The notes beneath the pieces were generated by a model. That model saw only the letters and a list, made by a program, of their open reading frames with translations, was not told the DNA's origin and ran no database searches. Source: an uncultured Clostridia bacterium (GTDB lineage Bacteria; Bacillota; Clostridia; TANB77; CAG-508). From it: DNA of 32,036 nt. The stretch is from contig CALYAI010000006.1 of NCBI GenBank assembly GCA_944393475.1, forward strand, positions 1 through 32,036, in the 5' to 3' direction. Shown piece after piece: positions 14,591-22,600 of this stretch (position 1 is its first letter; each line of letters begins with the position of its first letter). The position numbers and the translations under genes are program-made.

Positions 14591-16345
14591 TTAATCTTTA
14601 ATTAATACTGCTTTTATTCTTCTTATTCCAGATGAGCTTGATTCTTCTTTTTTTATTTTAAATCTTCCAAGTTCTCCTGTATGTTTTACATGTGGTCCAC
14701 CACATATTTCTTTACTGAAGTTTCCAATTGTATATACTTTTACTCTATCTCCATATTTGCTTGTAAATAGCCCAATTGCTCCTGATTTTTTTGCTTCATC
14801 ATAACTCATTTCTTCACATGTTACTGGCAAATCTTCTTTTATTTTTTCGTTTACTAAATCCTCTACTTTTTGTATTTCTTCTTTTGTCATTTTTTGAGGA
14901 TGTGTAAAGTCAAATCTTAGTCTTTCTGTTGTTATATTAGATCCACTTTGCTTTACATGCTCTCCCAATACTTCTCTTAATGCTTCATGTAATAAGTGTG
15001 TTGCAGTATGATATGCTATTGTTTGCTCGTTTTGTTCTGCAAGTCCTCCTTTAAATTTTTGCTCGCTTCCTTGTCTAGATTTTTCTTGATGCTCTTTAAA
15101 TAATTTATTAAATCCGTCCATATCTACTTTTATATTGTTTTCTTTAGCTAATTCTTCTGTTACTTCTGGTGGAAAACCATATGTATCATATAGTTTGAAT
15201 ACTGTTTCCGAATCTATTGTTGTCTTTCCTTCTGCTTTAGCCTTACTTGCAGCCTTCATAAATTCTCTTTCACCATGTGCTAAAGTTTTAACAAATTTTT
15301 CTTGCTCTTCTATTATTACTTGCTTAATTGTTGTTTTATTTTCTTCTAGCTCTGGATACATCTCTTTAAGATTTTCTATATTCAAATCTATTAAATTTGA
15401 TGTTTCACTTAAATCTATTTGTAATTTATTTAAATGTCTTGTCATTCTTCTAATTAATCTTCTTAAAATATATCCTCTGTCTATATTGCTTGGTCTTCCG
15501 CCATCTGCAATTATCATCATGCTAGCTCTTAAATGTTCTGCTACAATTCTTCTACTATTAATGTTATCTACTTTTTGTAATTCCTCTAGTTTCTCCATTA
15601 TTGGTGCAAATAATTCTGTTTCGAATGGTGTTTCTTTTCCCTGTAATAGCATTGTCATTCTCTCTAGACCAAGACCTGTATCTACATTATGTTGTTTTAA
15701 TTCTGTTAAACTACCATCTTTATGTTTAAAATATTTCATAAATACATTATTCCAAATTTCTACATATTTGCCACAATCACAGTCTGGATTACATCCATCA
15801 GAACATTTTGGCTTTCCTGTATCGTAAAACATTTCTGTATCTGGTCCACAAGGTCCTTCTTCTCCTGCTATCCACCAATTTTCTTTTAGGAAATATATTC
15901 TCTCTTTAGGAATTCCTGCTTCTTCCCAATATTTTGCTGCTTCTTCATCTTTTGGAGCATCTTCATTTCCTGCAAAACATGTTACAGATAATTTTTCTAC
16001 AGGAATATTTAAAACCTTTGTTAAAAATTCAAAACTCATTTTTATAGATTCCTCTTTAAAATATGCTCCTAAAGACCAATTACCAAGCATTTCGAAATAT
16101 GTTAAATGTCTATTATCTCCAACCTCATCTATATCATTTGTTCTTAAACATTTTTGGTAATCCGTTAATTTATTTCCCTCTGGGTGTTTCTCTCCTAATA
16201 AATATGGTACCAATGGTTGCATTCCTGCTGTTGTAAATAATACTGATGGATCATTTACTGGGATTAATGGTGCACTTGGGATTACTTTATGTCCATGATC
16301 TTCAAAAAATTTTAAAAATTTGTTTCTTATTTCTATTGCTTTCAT
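14591..16345 (-). CDS. alaS: alanyl-tRNA synthetase, short form lacking the C-Ala domain
   Basis: A 584-residue class II synthetase charging tRNA-Ala. The catalytic domain has motif 1-2 features (FTTAGMQPL at 37-45, CLRTNDIDEVG at 66-76, TYFEMLGNWS at 82-91) and motif 3 DTGLGLERM at 222-230. The tRNA-recognition helices follow to about 430. The editing domain has the zinc ligands H446 and H450 (HTATH) and C548 and H552 (CGGPH). It ends at KAVLIKD directly after the editing domain. Bacterial enzymes are usually near 870 residues with a further coiled coil and C-Ala domain. No frameshifted remainder exists, because the HIT gene begins 20 bases on. An extra cysteine cluster (C181, C185, C189, C191) lies in the catalytic domain. 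The ATG at 16343-16345 has GGAG upstream. Confidence 0.92.
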   Translation of the reverse strand: MKAIEIRNKFLKFFEDHGHKVIPSAPLIPVNDPSVLFTTAGMQPLVPYLLGEKHPEGNKLTDYQKCLRTNDIDEVGDNRHLTYFEMLGNWSLGAYFKEESIKMSFEFLTKVLNIPVEKLSVTCFAGNEDAPKDEEAAKYWEEAGIPKERIYFLKENWWIAGEEGPCGPDTEMFYDTGKPKCSDGCNPDCDCGKYVEIWNNVFMKYFKHKDGSLTELKQHNVDTGLGLERMTMLLQGKETPFETELFAPIMEKLEELQKVDNINSRRIVAEHLRASMMIIADGGRPSNIDRGYILRRLIRRMTRHLNKLQIDLSETSNLIDLNIENLKEMYPELEENKTTIKQVIIEEQEKFVKTLAHGEREFMKAASKAKAEGKTTIDSETVFKLYDTYGFPPEVTEELAKENNIKVDMDGFNKLFKEHQEKSRQGSEQKFKGGLAEQNEQTIAYHTATHLLHEALREVLGEHVKQSGSNITTERLRFDFTHPQKMTKEEIQKVEDLVNEKIKEDLPVTCEEMSYDEAKKSGAIGLFTSKYGDRVKVYTIGNFSKEICGGPHVKHTGELGRFKIKKEESSSSGIRRIKAVLIKD

Positions 16346-16399
16346 TATATATCTCCTTTTTTTACAAAGATGTTATTTTTTCGTTTTTATTGCATTTAG

Positions 16400-16428
16400 A
16401 TTATATTATATTATCCTTTAAATTGCAA
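16400..16428 (-). promoter_or_regulatory. sigma-A promoter of alaS
   Basis: On the minus strand TTGCAA (16423-16428), 17 bases, perfect TATAAT (16400-16405). The leader is only about 50 bases, too short for a T-box. Confidence 0.6.
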
Positions 16429-16457
16429 GGTTTATCGCTTTTTATAATTAATTTTAT

Positions 16458-16486
16458 GTATAATTTAATTTTTTCTAGAAATACTA
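16458..16486 (+). promoter_or_regulatory. putative sigma-G promoter of spoVT
   Basis: GTATA (16458-16462), a 17-base spacer and AATACTA (16480-16486) resemble the sigma-G pattern GHATR / CATWHTA, with one mismatch in the -10 and a spacer one base short. spoVT is a sigma-G target in Bacillus subtilis. It is a candidate only. Confidence 0.4.
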
Positions 16487-16517
16487 ATTTTAGACAAAAT
16501 TTAAAAGGAGGAAAGTT

Positions 16518-17072
16518 ATGAAAGCAACTGGAGTAGTAAGACGAATTGATGATTTAGGTAGAGTTGTTATTCCAAAGGAAATTAGGAAAACATTAAGAAT
16601 AAAAGAAGGTGACCCTTTAGAAATCTTTACAGATAAAGAAGGAGAAGTAATTTTAAAGAAATATTCTCCTATTGGTGAATTATCCGAATTTGCAATTGGT
16701 TATGCAGAAACATTGTCTAAAACAACGGGGCATATTGCTTGTATTACTGATAAAGATACTGTCATTGCTGTTGCAGGTGGTCCAAAAAAAGAATATTTAG
16801 AACAAAGTTTAAGTAACGAAATTGAACAAATTATGGAAGATAAAGAAGTTTACAAAAGTGATAAAAATAATAATGTTTCTGTGCCAATTGTAAAAAATGA
16901 TAAAAAAGATAGAATTTATAATTCACAAATAGTTTATCCTATTATTTCTAATGGCGATTCCATAGGTACTGTTATTCTTCTTTCTAAAGAACCTTCTACT
17001 AAAATGACAGATGTTGAAACAAAAGTAGCCCAATCAGCTGCAGGTTTTTTAGGAAGTCAAATGGAAATATAA
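16518..17072 (+). CDS. spoVT: stage V sporulation protein T, AbrB-family regulator
   Basis: A 184-residue transcription regulator acting in the forespore, controlling sigma-G genes and spore quality. The N-terminal swapped-hairpin AbrB domain (residues 1-50) reads MKATGVVRRIDDLGRVVIPK followed by EIRKTLRIKEGDPLEIF, nearly the family consensus. The C-terminal half (about 56-180) is a GAF-like domain ending KVAQSAAGFLGSQMEI, as in full-length SpoVT. The length matches the family. AAAAGGAGG lies seven bases before the ATG. The gene diverges from alaS and has a sigma-G-like promoter at 16458-16486. Its presence with spoIIP argues that the organism forms spores. Confidence 0.95.
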   Translation: MKATGVVRRIDDLGRVVIPKEIRKTLRIKEGDPLEIFTDKEGEVILKKYSPIGELSEFAIGYAETLSKTTGHIACITDKDTVIAVAGGPKKEYLEQSLSNEIEQIMEDKEVYKSDKNNNVSVPIVKNDKKDRIYNSQIVYPIISNGDSIGTVILLSKEPSTKMTDVETKVAQSAAGFLGSQMEI

Positions 17073-17073
17073 A

Positions 17074-17097
17074 ATGCCTCTTTAAGAGGTATTTACA
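17074..17097 (+). terminator. weak terminator hairpin after spoVT
   Basis: A 7-bp stem (ATGCCTC at 17074-17080 with GAGGTAT at 17086-17092, one G-T pair) and a 5-base loop, followed by a short T-rich tail. It lies between the convergent spoVT and comF genes. Confidence 0.4.
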
Positions 17098-17099
17098 TA

Positions 17100-17759
17100 T
17101 TAATCTTTTGCAATTGTTAGTACTCCTACTTTTATTGCTCCTTTTTCTTTTAAAAGTCTAGCACATTCATTTGTTGTGCTACCAGTCGTATATACATCAT
17201 CAAATATTAGTATTTTTTTATTTCTTATTTTTTCTATATTATTTACTATAAATGCATTTCTTATATTTTCTTTTCTTTCTAATTCATTTAAACTACTTTG
17301 TGCTTTTATATTTTTTATCTTTAATAATATATCTTTTTCAATTTTTATATTTTTGTCCAACTTATGCAAACTATTTAATATTAATTCTGATTGATTATAT
17401 CCCCTTTCTCTTTTTCTATATTTATGCAATGGCACAGGTATTATATAATCGTATTTTTCTATATAATTCATTGTCTTTTTATCTAAAAATATTATTTTAG
17501 AAAAAAAGTCACACAAATACCCCTGTTCACCAAATTTATATAATCTTATTTTTTCCTTTATTATTCCATTATATTTAAATAAATGCATATGTTCATCGTA
17601 ATAAATTCCATTTAATTCTAAAAAGCATTTTCTATTTGAAAATGTTATTTCTTTCAGTTTTTTTCTACATTTACTACATATTACATCATTACATATTTTT
17701 TCACACATACCACATGTTTGTGGAAAGAAAAAATTGAGGACTAAGTCTATAAAGTTCAT
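17100..17759 (-). CDS. comF: ComF family phosphoribosyltransferase-like protein
   Basis: A 219-residue ComF/GntX-type protein. An N-terminal zinc-finger-like segment has C16-x2-C19, C28-x2-C31 and a further Cys at 23. A phosphoribosyltransferase fold follows, with DYIIPVPLHKYRKRERGYNQ in the middle and the PRPP-binding loop ILIFDDVYTTGSTTNEC near residues 182-198. ComF proteins take part in DNA uptake in competent species, probably helping move or process single-stranded DNA; some also occur in non-competent species. Here it follows recD2 by 32 bases and AAAGGAGG precedes the ATG, so the two share a transcript. Which of the two roles applies cannot be told from sequence. Confidence 0.88.
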   Translation of the reverse strand: MNFIDLVLNFFFPQTCGMCEKICNDVICSKCRKKLKEITFSNRKCFLELNGIYYDEHMHLFKYNGIIKEKIRLYKFGEQGYLCDFFSKIIFLDKKTMNYIEKYDYIIPVPLHKYRKRERGYNQSELILNSLHKLDKNIKIEKDILLKIKNIKAQSSLNELERKENIRNAFIVNNIEKIRNKKILIFDDVYTTGSTTNECARLLKEKGAIKVGVLTIAKD

Positions 17760-17791
17760 ATACCTCCTTTATATTGCCCCCAATTTTTAAT

Positions 17792-20014
17792 TTATTCTAT
17801 CATTTTTAATTTATATTCCAATCCTGTATTTCGAATTTTTGTATCCGTATTTTGAATCATAAATTTTACAACATTATCATTTCCAATTAATATTAATAAT
17901 TTTTTTGCTCTTGTAAGACCTGTGTATAATAAATTCCTGGTAAGTAACATTGGTGATGATCCGCTAATTACCATTATTACAACATCAAATTCACTTCCCT
18001 GTGCTTTATGCACAGTTATTGCATATGCATGTTCTATTTGGTCCATATCTGTAAAAGCATACCATGCTTCTTTTTCATCATCAAATACAATTTTTATTTG
18101 TTTATTTATATAATCAATTTTTTCTATTCTTCCAAGTTCTCCATTAAAAATCCCTGTACCATTCTCATATTTTATAGTTATCCCATTGCCTTTTTCCCAA
18201 TATATATCATAATTATTTTTAACTTGCATTACTCTGTCACCTTCTCTATAAATGACTTCTCCCATTTTTCTTTCGTTTTTATTTGTATTTTCTGGATTTA
18301 GCTCTTCTTGCAGTTTCTTGTTTAGTTCTTTTGTTCCAAGCATTCCTTTTTTTGTTGGGGAAAGGATTTGAATATTTTCGAAGAATTCATAATCTCCATA
18401 ATCCTTTAATCTTCCTTTACAAAGAGAAATAACTTGTTCCAACATTTTTTCTTGACTCTTTTCTTTTATGTAAAAGAAATCTTCTTTTAATCCTTCTTCC
18501 TCTTCTTTATTTAAAAAATATTCTCCGTCATTTACTCTATGTGAATTAACAATTATTTTGCTTTGGGCAGCTTGTCTAAATATTTCATCTAAAAATATTG
18601 TCTTTATTTTTTTCGAGTTTATTATGTCTTTTAAAATACTTCCAGGCCCAACAGATGGTAATTGGTCCGTATCTCCAACTAATACTAGTTTTGTACCTTG
18701 ATATATTCCGTTTAATAAATAATTCATTAAATATATATCAACCATGGATGCTTCGTCCACTATTATTACATCTGCATCAATCGGTGCAACTTCATAATTC
18801 ATAATTGTAAATTCATTATCTTTTTCTATTTTTCCTATTTCCAATAATCTATGCAATGTTTTGGCTTCTTCGCCAGTCATCTCCGTCATTCTTTTTGCTG
18901 CACGTCCAGTTGGAGCACATAATACAACTTTTTTGCCATGTGTTTTATATATATCTATAACATTTTTTATTATGGTTGTTTTACCAGTACCAGGTCCTCC
19001 TGTTATTATTACAACATTATTTGTATTAATAGCTTTTATTGCCTCTTCCTGTCTTGCTGATAATTTCATATTACTTACTTTTTCTAATTTCTCTAGTTCT
19101 TTATTAAACCCATGAATTTTTTTCATGTTTACAGCTGAGTCCAAAGTAATTAATTTATTTGCTATGTTTACTTCTGCATCATATAATTCTTTACTATATA
19201 CCCAATTTATATCTTCTCGTTTTTCGATTACGATTTCTTCTTTAACATTTAAATCTATTAAGCAATGTTCTATATCATCATCTTGAACATTTAACAAATC
19301 TCTTACATATCTAATTAAATTTTCTTGCAAAGTACAGCAATGACCATTATATGTAATTTTTATTAATGCATATTTAATCCCACATTTTATTCTTTTATAG
19401 TTATTTATGTCGAATCCATTTTCTAATGCATATTTATCTATTTTTGCGAAGTCAACACCCTTAACCAAATCAACTAATATATATGGATTATCCTCTATTT
19501 CGTCTATTGTTTGAGGTCCTAATTTTTTATATATGTTTTTAGCGTTTGCTGGTCCTACACCAAAATTTGATAAATACCCTACAATTTGCCAAATATCCCA
19601 GTTTTCTACAAAAGATTCTCCCATCTCTCGTGCTTTTTCCTTTGTAATTCCTTTTATTTGCGCTAGTTTTTCTGGCTCAAATTTAAAAATATTTACAGTA
19701 TTTTCACCAAATGTTTTTATTATTTTTTTAGCAGTAGCAGGACCAATTCCCTTTATTGTTCCATTTGATAAATATTTTTCTAGTGAATCCAATGTTTTAG
19801 GAAGTATTTTTTCGAATGTTTCCACTTTAAATTGTCTACCATAATCTTTGTGATTAACAAAATTTCCTATTACTTTTATATAATCACCCTCTACTAAAAA
19901 AGGCATATATCCAACTATTGTAATGGAGTCTTCTTCATTTTCTAATACTCCTATTAAATAACTATTAACTTCATTTTGATATATAATCTCTATTAATTGC
20001 CCAGTTAGTTCCAC
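17792..20014 (-). CDS. recD2: RecD2-type ATP-dependent DNA helicase
   Basis: A 740-residue superfamily 1B helicase of the RecD2/YrrC type, which works without RecBC and unwinds DNA 5'-3'. The first 70 residues look like an OB-type domain. Three helix-hairpin-helix segments follow (near 85-100, 120-132 and 150-163, with IKGIGPATAKKI in the first). The helicase core has Walker A GGPGTGKTT at 339-347, Walker B VIIVDEASMVD near 415, GDTDQLPSVGPG, and motif VI region TVHKAQGSEFD near 685. It ends LLYTGLTRAKKLLILIG. It starts at GTG 20012-20014, preceded by GAGGTAAAAA. It is co-directional with the gene at 20084 and comF, consistent with a DNA-processing unit. Confidence 0.92.
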   Translation of the reverse strand: MELTGQLIEIIYQNEVNSYLIGVLENEEDSITIVGYMPFLVEGDYIKVIGNFVNHKDYGRQFKVETFEKILPKTLDSLEKYLSNGTIKGIGPATAKKIIKTFGENTVNIFKFEPEKLAQIKGITKEKAREMGESFVENWDIWQIVGYLSNFGVGPANAKNIYKKLGPQTIDEIEDNPYILVDLVKGVDFAKIDKYALENGFDINNYKRIKCGIKYALIKITYNGHCCTLQENLIRYVRDLLNVQDDDIEHCLIDLNVKEEIVIEKREDINWVYSKELYDAEVNIANKLITLDSAVNMKKIHGFNKELEKLEKVSNMKLSARQEEAIKAINTNNVVIITGGPGTGKTTIIKNVIDIYKTHGKKVVLCAPTGRAAKRMTEMTGEEAKTLHRLLEIGKIEKDNEFTIMNYEVAPIDADVIIVDEASMVDIYLMNYLLNGIYQGTKLVLVGDTDQLPSVGPGSILKDIINSKKIKTIFLDEIFRQAAQSKIIVNSHRVNDGEYFLNKEEEEGLKEDFFYIKEKSQEKMLEQVISLCKGRLKDYGDYEFFENIQILSPTKKGMLGTKELNKKLQEELNPENTNKNERKMGEVIYREGDRVMQVKNNYDIYWEKGNGITIKYENGTGIFNGELGRIEKIDYINKQIKIVFDDEKEAWYAFTDMDQIEHAYAITVHKAQGSEFDVVIMVISGSSPMLLTRNLLYTGLTRAKKLLILIGNDNVVKFMIQNTDTKIRNTGLEYKLKMIE

Positions 20015-20083
20015 TTTTTACCTCTTTCCTATAGTTAAACTTGTGACACATAAATTCTATCATATGTAATTAATTTTAACAAT

Positions 20084-20434
20084 TTATTTTGAAATTTCAT
20101 CCATTATGTCTCTGCATTCACTCCATTCAGATGCTTTTATGAATTCGTAGTCTTTTGATAATTTAGAAATTATTTTATATGTATCATCTTCTGATTCCAA
20201 ATCCACCATTATTATATCTTTGGGTAGTTCTTCTTTTTTATTTCTTAATTTACATATTAAATTTCTAGTAAAACATTCTATTTTATCTTCCTGATTTTTA
20301 ACAGCTATTATTACATATATCCCATCTTCTTTGAATTTTGTACATGCAAAATAGTATCTAATTAATTTTGCAATTTCTATAAAACCATATAAGGCAAGCG
20401 TCCATAAAATAAGGTTTGCTATAAATTCTTGCAT
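20084..20434 (-). CDS. uncharacterised small protein with one N-terminal membrane helix
   Basis: A 116-residue protein that I do not recognise. Residues 5-28 form a hydrophobic helix (LILWTLALYGFIEIAKLI). The cytoplasmic or soluble remainder alternates short beta strands and charged helices: GIYVIIAVKNQEDK, then CFTRNLICKL and DIIMVDLESEDDTYKI. The two-strand pattern recalls a small alpha/beta domain, but no motif is diagnostic. GGAG lies upstream of the ATG at 20432-20434. It lies between mreB (after its terminator) and recD2, 69 bases before the latter, and could be co-transcribed with recD2-comF. A DNA-processing or envelope role is equally possible by context. Confidence 0.75.
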   Translation of the reverse strand: MQEFIANLILWTLALYGFIEIAKLIRYYFACTKFKEDGIYVIIAVKNQEDKIECFTRNLICKLRNKKEELPKDIIMVDLESEDDTYKIISKLSKDYEFIKASEWSECRDIMDEISK

Positions 20435-20461
20435 ATAATCATCTCCTTATATAGTATATGT

Positions 20462-20494
20462 AAAAAAAAGCACTTTGTTAAAAAACAAAGTGCT
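20462..20494 (-). terminator. intrinsic terminator of mreB
   Basis: On the minus strand an 11-bp perfect stem (AGCACTTTGTT at 20484-20494 with AACAAAGTGCT at 20469-20479) and a 4-base loop, followed by a run of eight T residues. A textbook terminator. Confidence 0.92.
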
Positions 20495-20531
20495 GATTTA
20501 TATGAACGAAGAGGGCTTTTCTTCATTAATA

Positions 20532-21536
20532 TTATTTTCTTGTTTTACCATCCAATGCATCTAAATTATCTAATGCTTTTCCTGTTCCTAAGGCAACACA
20601 AGAGACTGCGTCTTCTGCAATCATTACATTTATTCCTGTTTTCTCTTGTAATAATTTGTCAAGTCCGTCTACCAAGCATCCACCACCTGTCATGTATATT
20701 CCTCTGTCACTAATATCTGAGGCAAGCTCTGGTGGAGTTTTTTCTAATACAGAGTGTACTGCGTCCACAATCATCATTGCAGGTTCTATAAGTGCTTCAA
20801 GCATCTCGCTAGAATATACTGTAATTGTTTTTGGCAATCCTGTTGATAAATCTCTTCCTCTTATATCCATCTCTACATCTTGTATTTTTGGATATACACA
20901 TCCTATATTTATTTTTAAATCTTCTGCTGTTCTCTCTCCAATCATTATATTATGTTTTCTTTTTATATATTTTACAATTGCTTCATCTAGTTTATCTCCA
21001 GCAACTTTTAGCGATGTACTTACAACGGATCCTCCCAAAGATATTACAGCAATATCAGTAGTTCCACCACCAATATCTACAATCATATTTCCACATGGCT
21101 TAGATATATCTATTCCAGCTCCAATTGCTGCTGCAATTGGTTCTTCAATTAAATAAACTTTACGTGCCCCTGCTTGTGATGCAGCATCTATTACTGCTCT
21201 TTTTTCGACTTCTGTTACTTGAGAAGGTATGCATATCATAATTCTTGGTGCAAATATAAATTTTCCACACACTTTATTTATAAAATATTTTAACATTTTT
21301 TCTGTTACCGTATAATCTGATATAACCCCATCTCTTAATGGTCTTGTAGCTACGATATTTCCCGGTGTTCTTCCTAACATTCTTCTTGCTTCCTGTCCTA
21401 CTGCAAGAACATCTCCAGAATTTTTATCTACAGCAACAACAGAAGGTTCTCTTAAAACAATACCTTTTCCCTTTACATATGCAATTACTGTTGCTGTTCC
21501 TAAATCTATTCCTATATCTTGACCAAAACCAAACAT
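20532..21536 (-). CDS. mreB: rod-shape-determining protein MreB/Mbl family
   Basis: A 334-residue bacterial actin homologue that organises cell-wall elongation. It starts MFGFGQDIGIDLGTATVIAY and holds the phosphate-1 motif near residue 10. The rest of the fold follows in order: the adenosine region VYLIEEPIAAAIGAGIDI, phosphate-2 MIVDIGGGTTDIAVISLGG, and the interdomain GDKLDEAIVKYIKRKHN stretch. The C-terminal GGGCLVDGLDKLLQEKTG completes it. An N-terminal amphipathic start is short, as is typical. Gram-positives often have mreB, mbl and mreBH paralogues. This lone copy, with no mreC or mreD beside it, is as likely to be Mbl as MreB. A promoter and an AAAAGGAG site precede the ATG at 21534-21536. 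Confidence 0.9.
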   Translation of the reverse strand: MFGFGQDIGIDLGTATVIAYVKGKGIVLREPSVVAVDKNSGDVLAVGQEARRMLGRTPGNIVATRPLRDGVISDYTVTEKMLKYFINKVCGKFIFAPRIMICIPSQVTEVEKRAVIDAASQAGARKVYLIEEPIAAAIGAGIDISKPCGNMIVDIGGGTTDIAVISLGGSVVSTSLKVAGDKLDEAIVKYIKRKHNIMIGERTAEDLKINIGCVYPKIQDVEMDIRGRDLSTGLPKTITVYSSEMLEALIEPAMMIVDAVHSVLEKTPPELASDISDRGIYMTGGGCLVDGLDKLLQEKTGINVMIAEDAVSCVALGTGKALDNLDALDGKTRK

Positions 21537-21577
21537 GAATATTCTCCTTTTCTTCTTATTATTACAAGTCCGTTACA

Positions 21578-21606
21578 ATTATATTACAGATAATTTAAAA
21601 TAGCAA
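21578..21606 (-). promoter_or_regulatory. sigma-A promoter of mreB, overlapping a terminator
   Basis: On the minus strand TTGCTA (21601-21606), 17 bases, then perfect TATAAT (21578-21583). The -35 box is part of the descending arm of the hairpin at 21601-21643. Confidence 0.6.
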
Positions 21607-21643
21607 TAAAAACATTCATTTATTTTAAATATTTTTATTGCTA
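21594..21643 (-). terminator. terminator of the unknown-gene operon
   Basis: A 12-bp perfect stem on the minus strand (21632-21643 with 21601-21612) with an AT-rich loop, followed by TTTTAAATT. It lies 60 bases after the stop of the gene at 21704. Confidence 0.65.
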
Positions 21644-21703
21644 TCAATTATATTACATTTTAATTCATTAAATTTCAAGTATTTTTGCATATTTAGTTAA
21701 ATT

Positions 21704-22216
21704 TTAAAATGGGAATAAACCAAATAAATATCCAACTGGCATATAGTAAATTACTATTAATCCACCAGCTATTAATGCCATTTTTTGTGCTTCTGTAAGC
21801 TCAATTTCTATAGGACTTAATAAATATTCTGGTGCTGTATCAGACATAGAAAGTTCTACTCTTTCTGTTCCAGAGCATTTGTATTTTATAGTAAAATACT
21901 TACTTTCGTTCGGTTCAAGCCTAAATATTTGTGCATATCCTGTATTTATGTTATTTTCATATTTCGAATAACAATCTAATTTTATATATTTATTCTCTAT
22001 TACATTTCCAGTGTTGTTTGTAACACATCCATATATATATCCATTTGCATTTGTTGCCTTTGAATCTATTATTTCTATTTGTGGACTATCAAACAATACT
22101 GCACATTCTTTTGGTTTATACATAGAAACAATTAATAATTTTGACATTATACTAACAAATATAAATAATAATATTAATAGTACTACATATTTTAAATATC
22201 TCTTAAATTTTCCCAT
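21704..22216 (-). CDS. uncharacterised membrane protein with extracellular beta domain
   Basis: A 170-residue protein of unknown function. An N-terminal membrane helix (about 10-31) is followed by a beta-rich domain to about 140 with NGYIYGCVTNNTGNVIENKY and LEPNESKYFTIKYKCSGTE. A second hydrophobic segment at about 147-168 (LIAGGLIVIYYMPVGYLFGL) reaches nearly to the C-terminus. The middle domain has the feel of an FxLYD or CARDB-type immunoglobulin-like fold (valine-rich strands, N-N turn, L-x-P-x-E-S-K-x-F), but this is a guess from strand pattern. It is the last gene of the operon that begins with the 89-residue protein. AAAAGGAG is placed upstream of its ATG at 22214-22216, 13 bases after the preceding stop. 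Confidence 0.75.
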   Translation of the reverse strand: MGKFKRYLKYVVLLILLFIFVSIMSKLLIVSMYKPKECAVLFDSPQIEIIDSKATNANGYIYGCVTNNTGNVIENKYIKLDCYSKYENNINTGYAQIFRLEPNESKYFTIKYKCSGTERVELSMSDTAPEYLLSPIEIELTEAQKMALIAGGLIVIYYMPVGYLFGLFPF

Positions 22217-22228
22217 ATCTTACTCCTT

Positions 22229-22600
22229 TTAAATAAATTCCCCTACTTTATCTACCATATATTTGTATATTAAATTCACTATACTTGCTAGATATTCTAC
22301 ATCACTAATTCTTATATCATCTGTATTTATATCATTATATTCTCCATTTACAATTTTCATATTTTCATATAATTCTTTATCTCTTGTTTCATAAGTTGTA
22401 ATTATGTTTATTACTGATGAATCAGGCATATCCATATTATATTTTGCTTTTATATATTTTATATTTATGTATTCTAATATTGTTGCAAATTTAAGATATG
22501 CTTCTTTATAATTTTCTCCTAACAATAATTTATCTATGGACTCTAGTTTTTCTTTAAGATACTTATTTTTTTCTAGATTTTCTATAATTTCTTTATCCAT
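22229..22600 (-). CDS. uncharacterised small helical protein
   Basis: A 123-residue, probably all-helical, acidic protein that I do not recognise. It has no membrane segment. The run LEKNKYLKEKLESIDKLLLG is amphipathic, and the centre (ATILEYINIKYIKAKYN) looks like a helix pair. The start codon overlaps the stop of the 343-residue gene by one base (TAATG), which usually implies coupled translation and a shared function. A HEPN-like four-helix bundle is conceivable from the helix pattern, but the R-x4-6-H motif of HEPN nucleases is not evident, so no activity should be assumed. Confidence 0.75.
   Translation of the reverse strand: MDKEIIENLEKNKYLKEKLESIDKLLLGENYKEAYLKFATILEYINIKYIKAKYNMDMPDSSVINIITTYETRDKELYENMKIVNGEYNDINTDDIRISDVEYLASIVNLIYKYMVDKVGEFI

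Noticed and set aside
14591..14600. A frameshift or truncation that might have removed the C-terminal part of alaS
   Set aside because: The next gene begins within 20 bases, its reading frame is intact, and no C-Ala-like sequence follows in any frame. The short form appears natural.
16346..16400. T-box or other tRNA-sensing leader for alaS, and likewise for hisS
   Set aside because: The alaS leader is only about 50 bases and lacks the stem I and T-box sequence. hisS lies inside an operon with a 23-base gap.
20656..21156. Plus-strand open frames of 60-230 codons throughout the window, such as this one inside mreB
   Set aside because: They lie opposite conserved genes, have no ribosome binding sites, and are rich in Ile, Ser and Leu as expected of antisense of AT-rich coding DNA.
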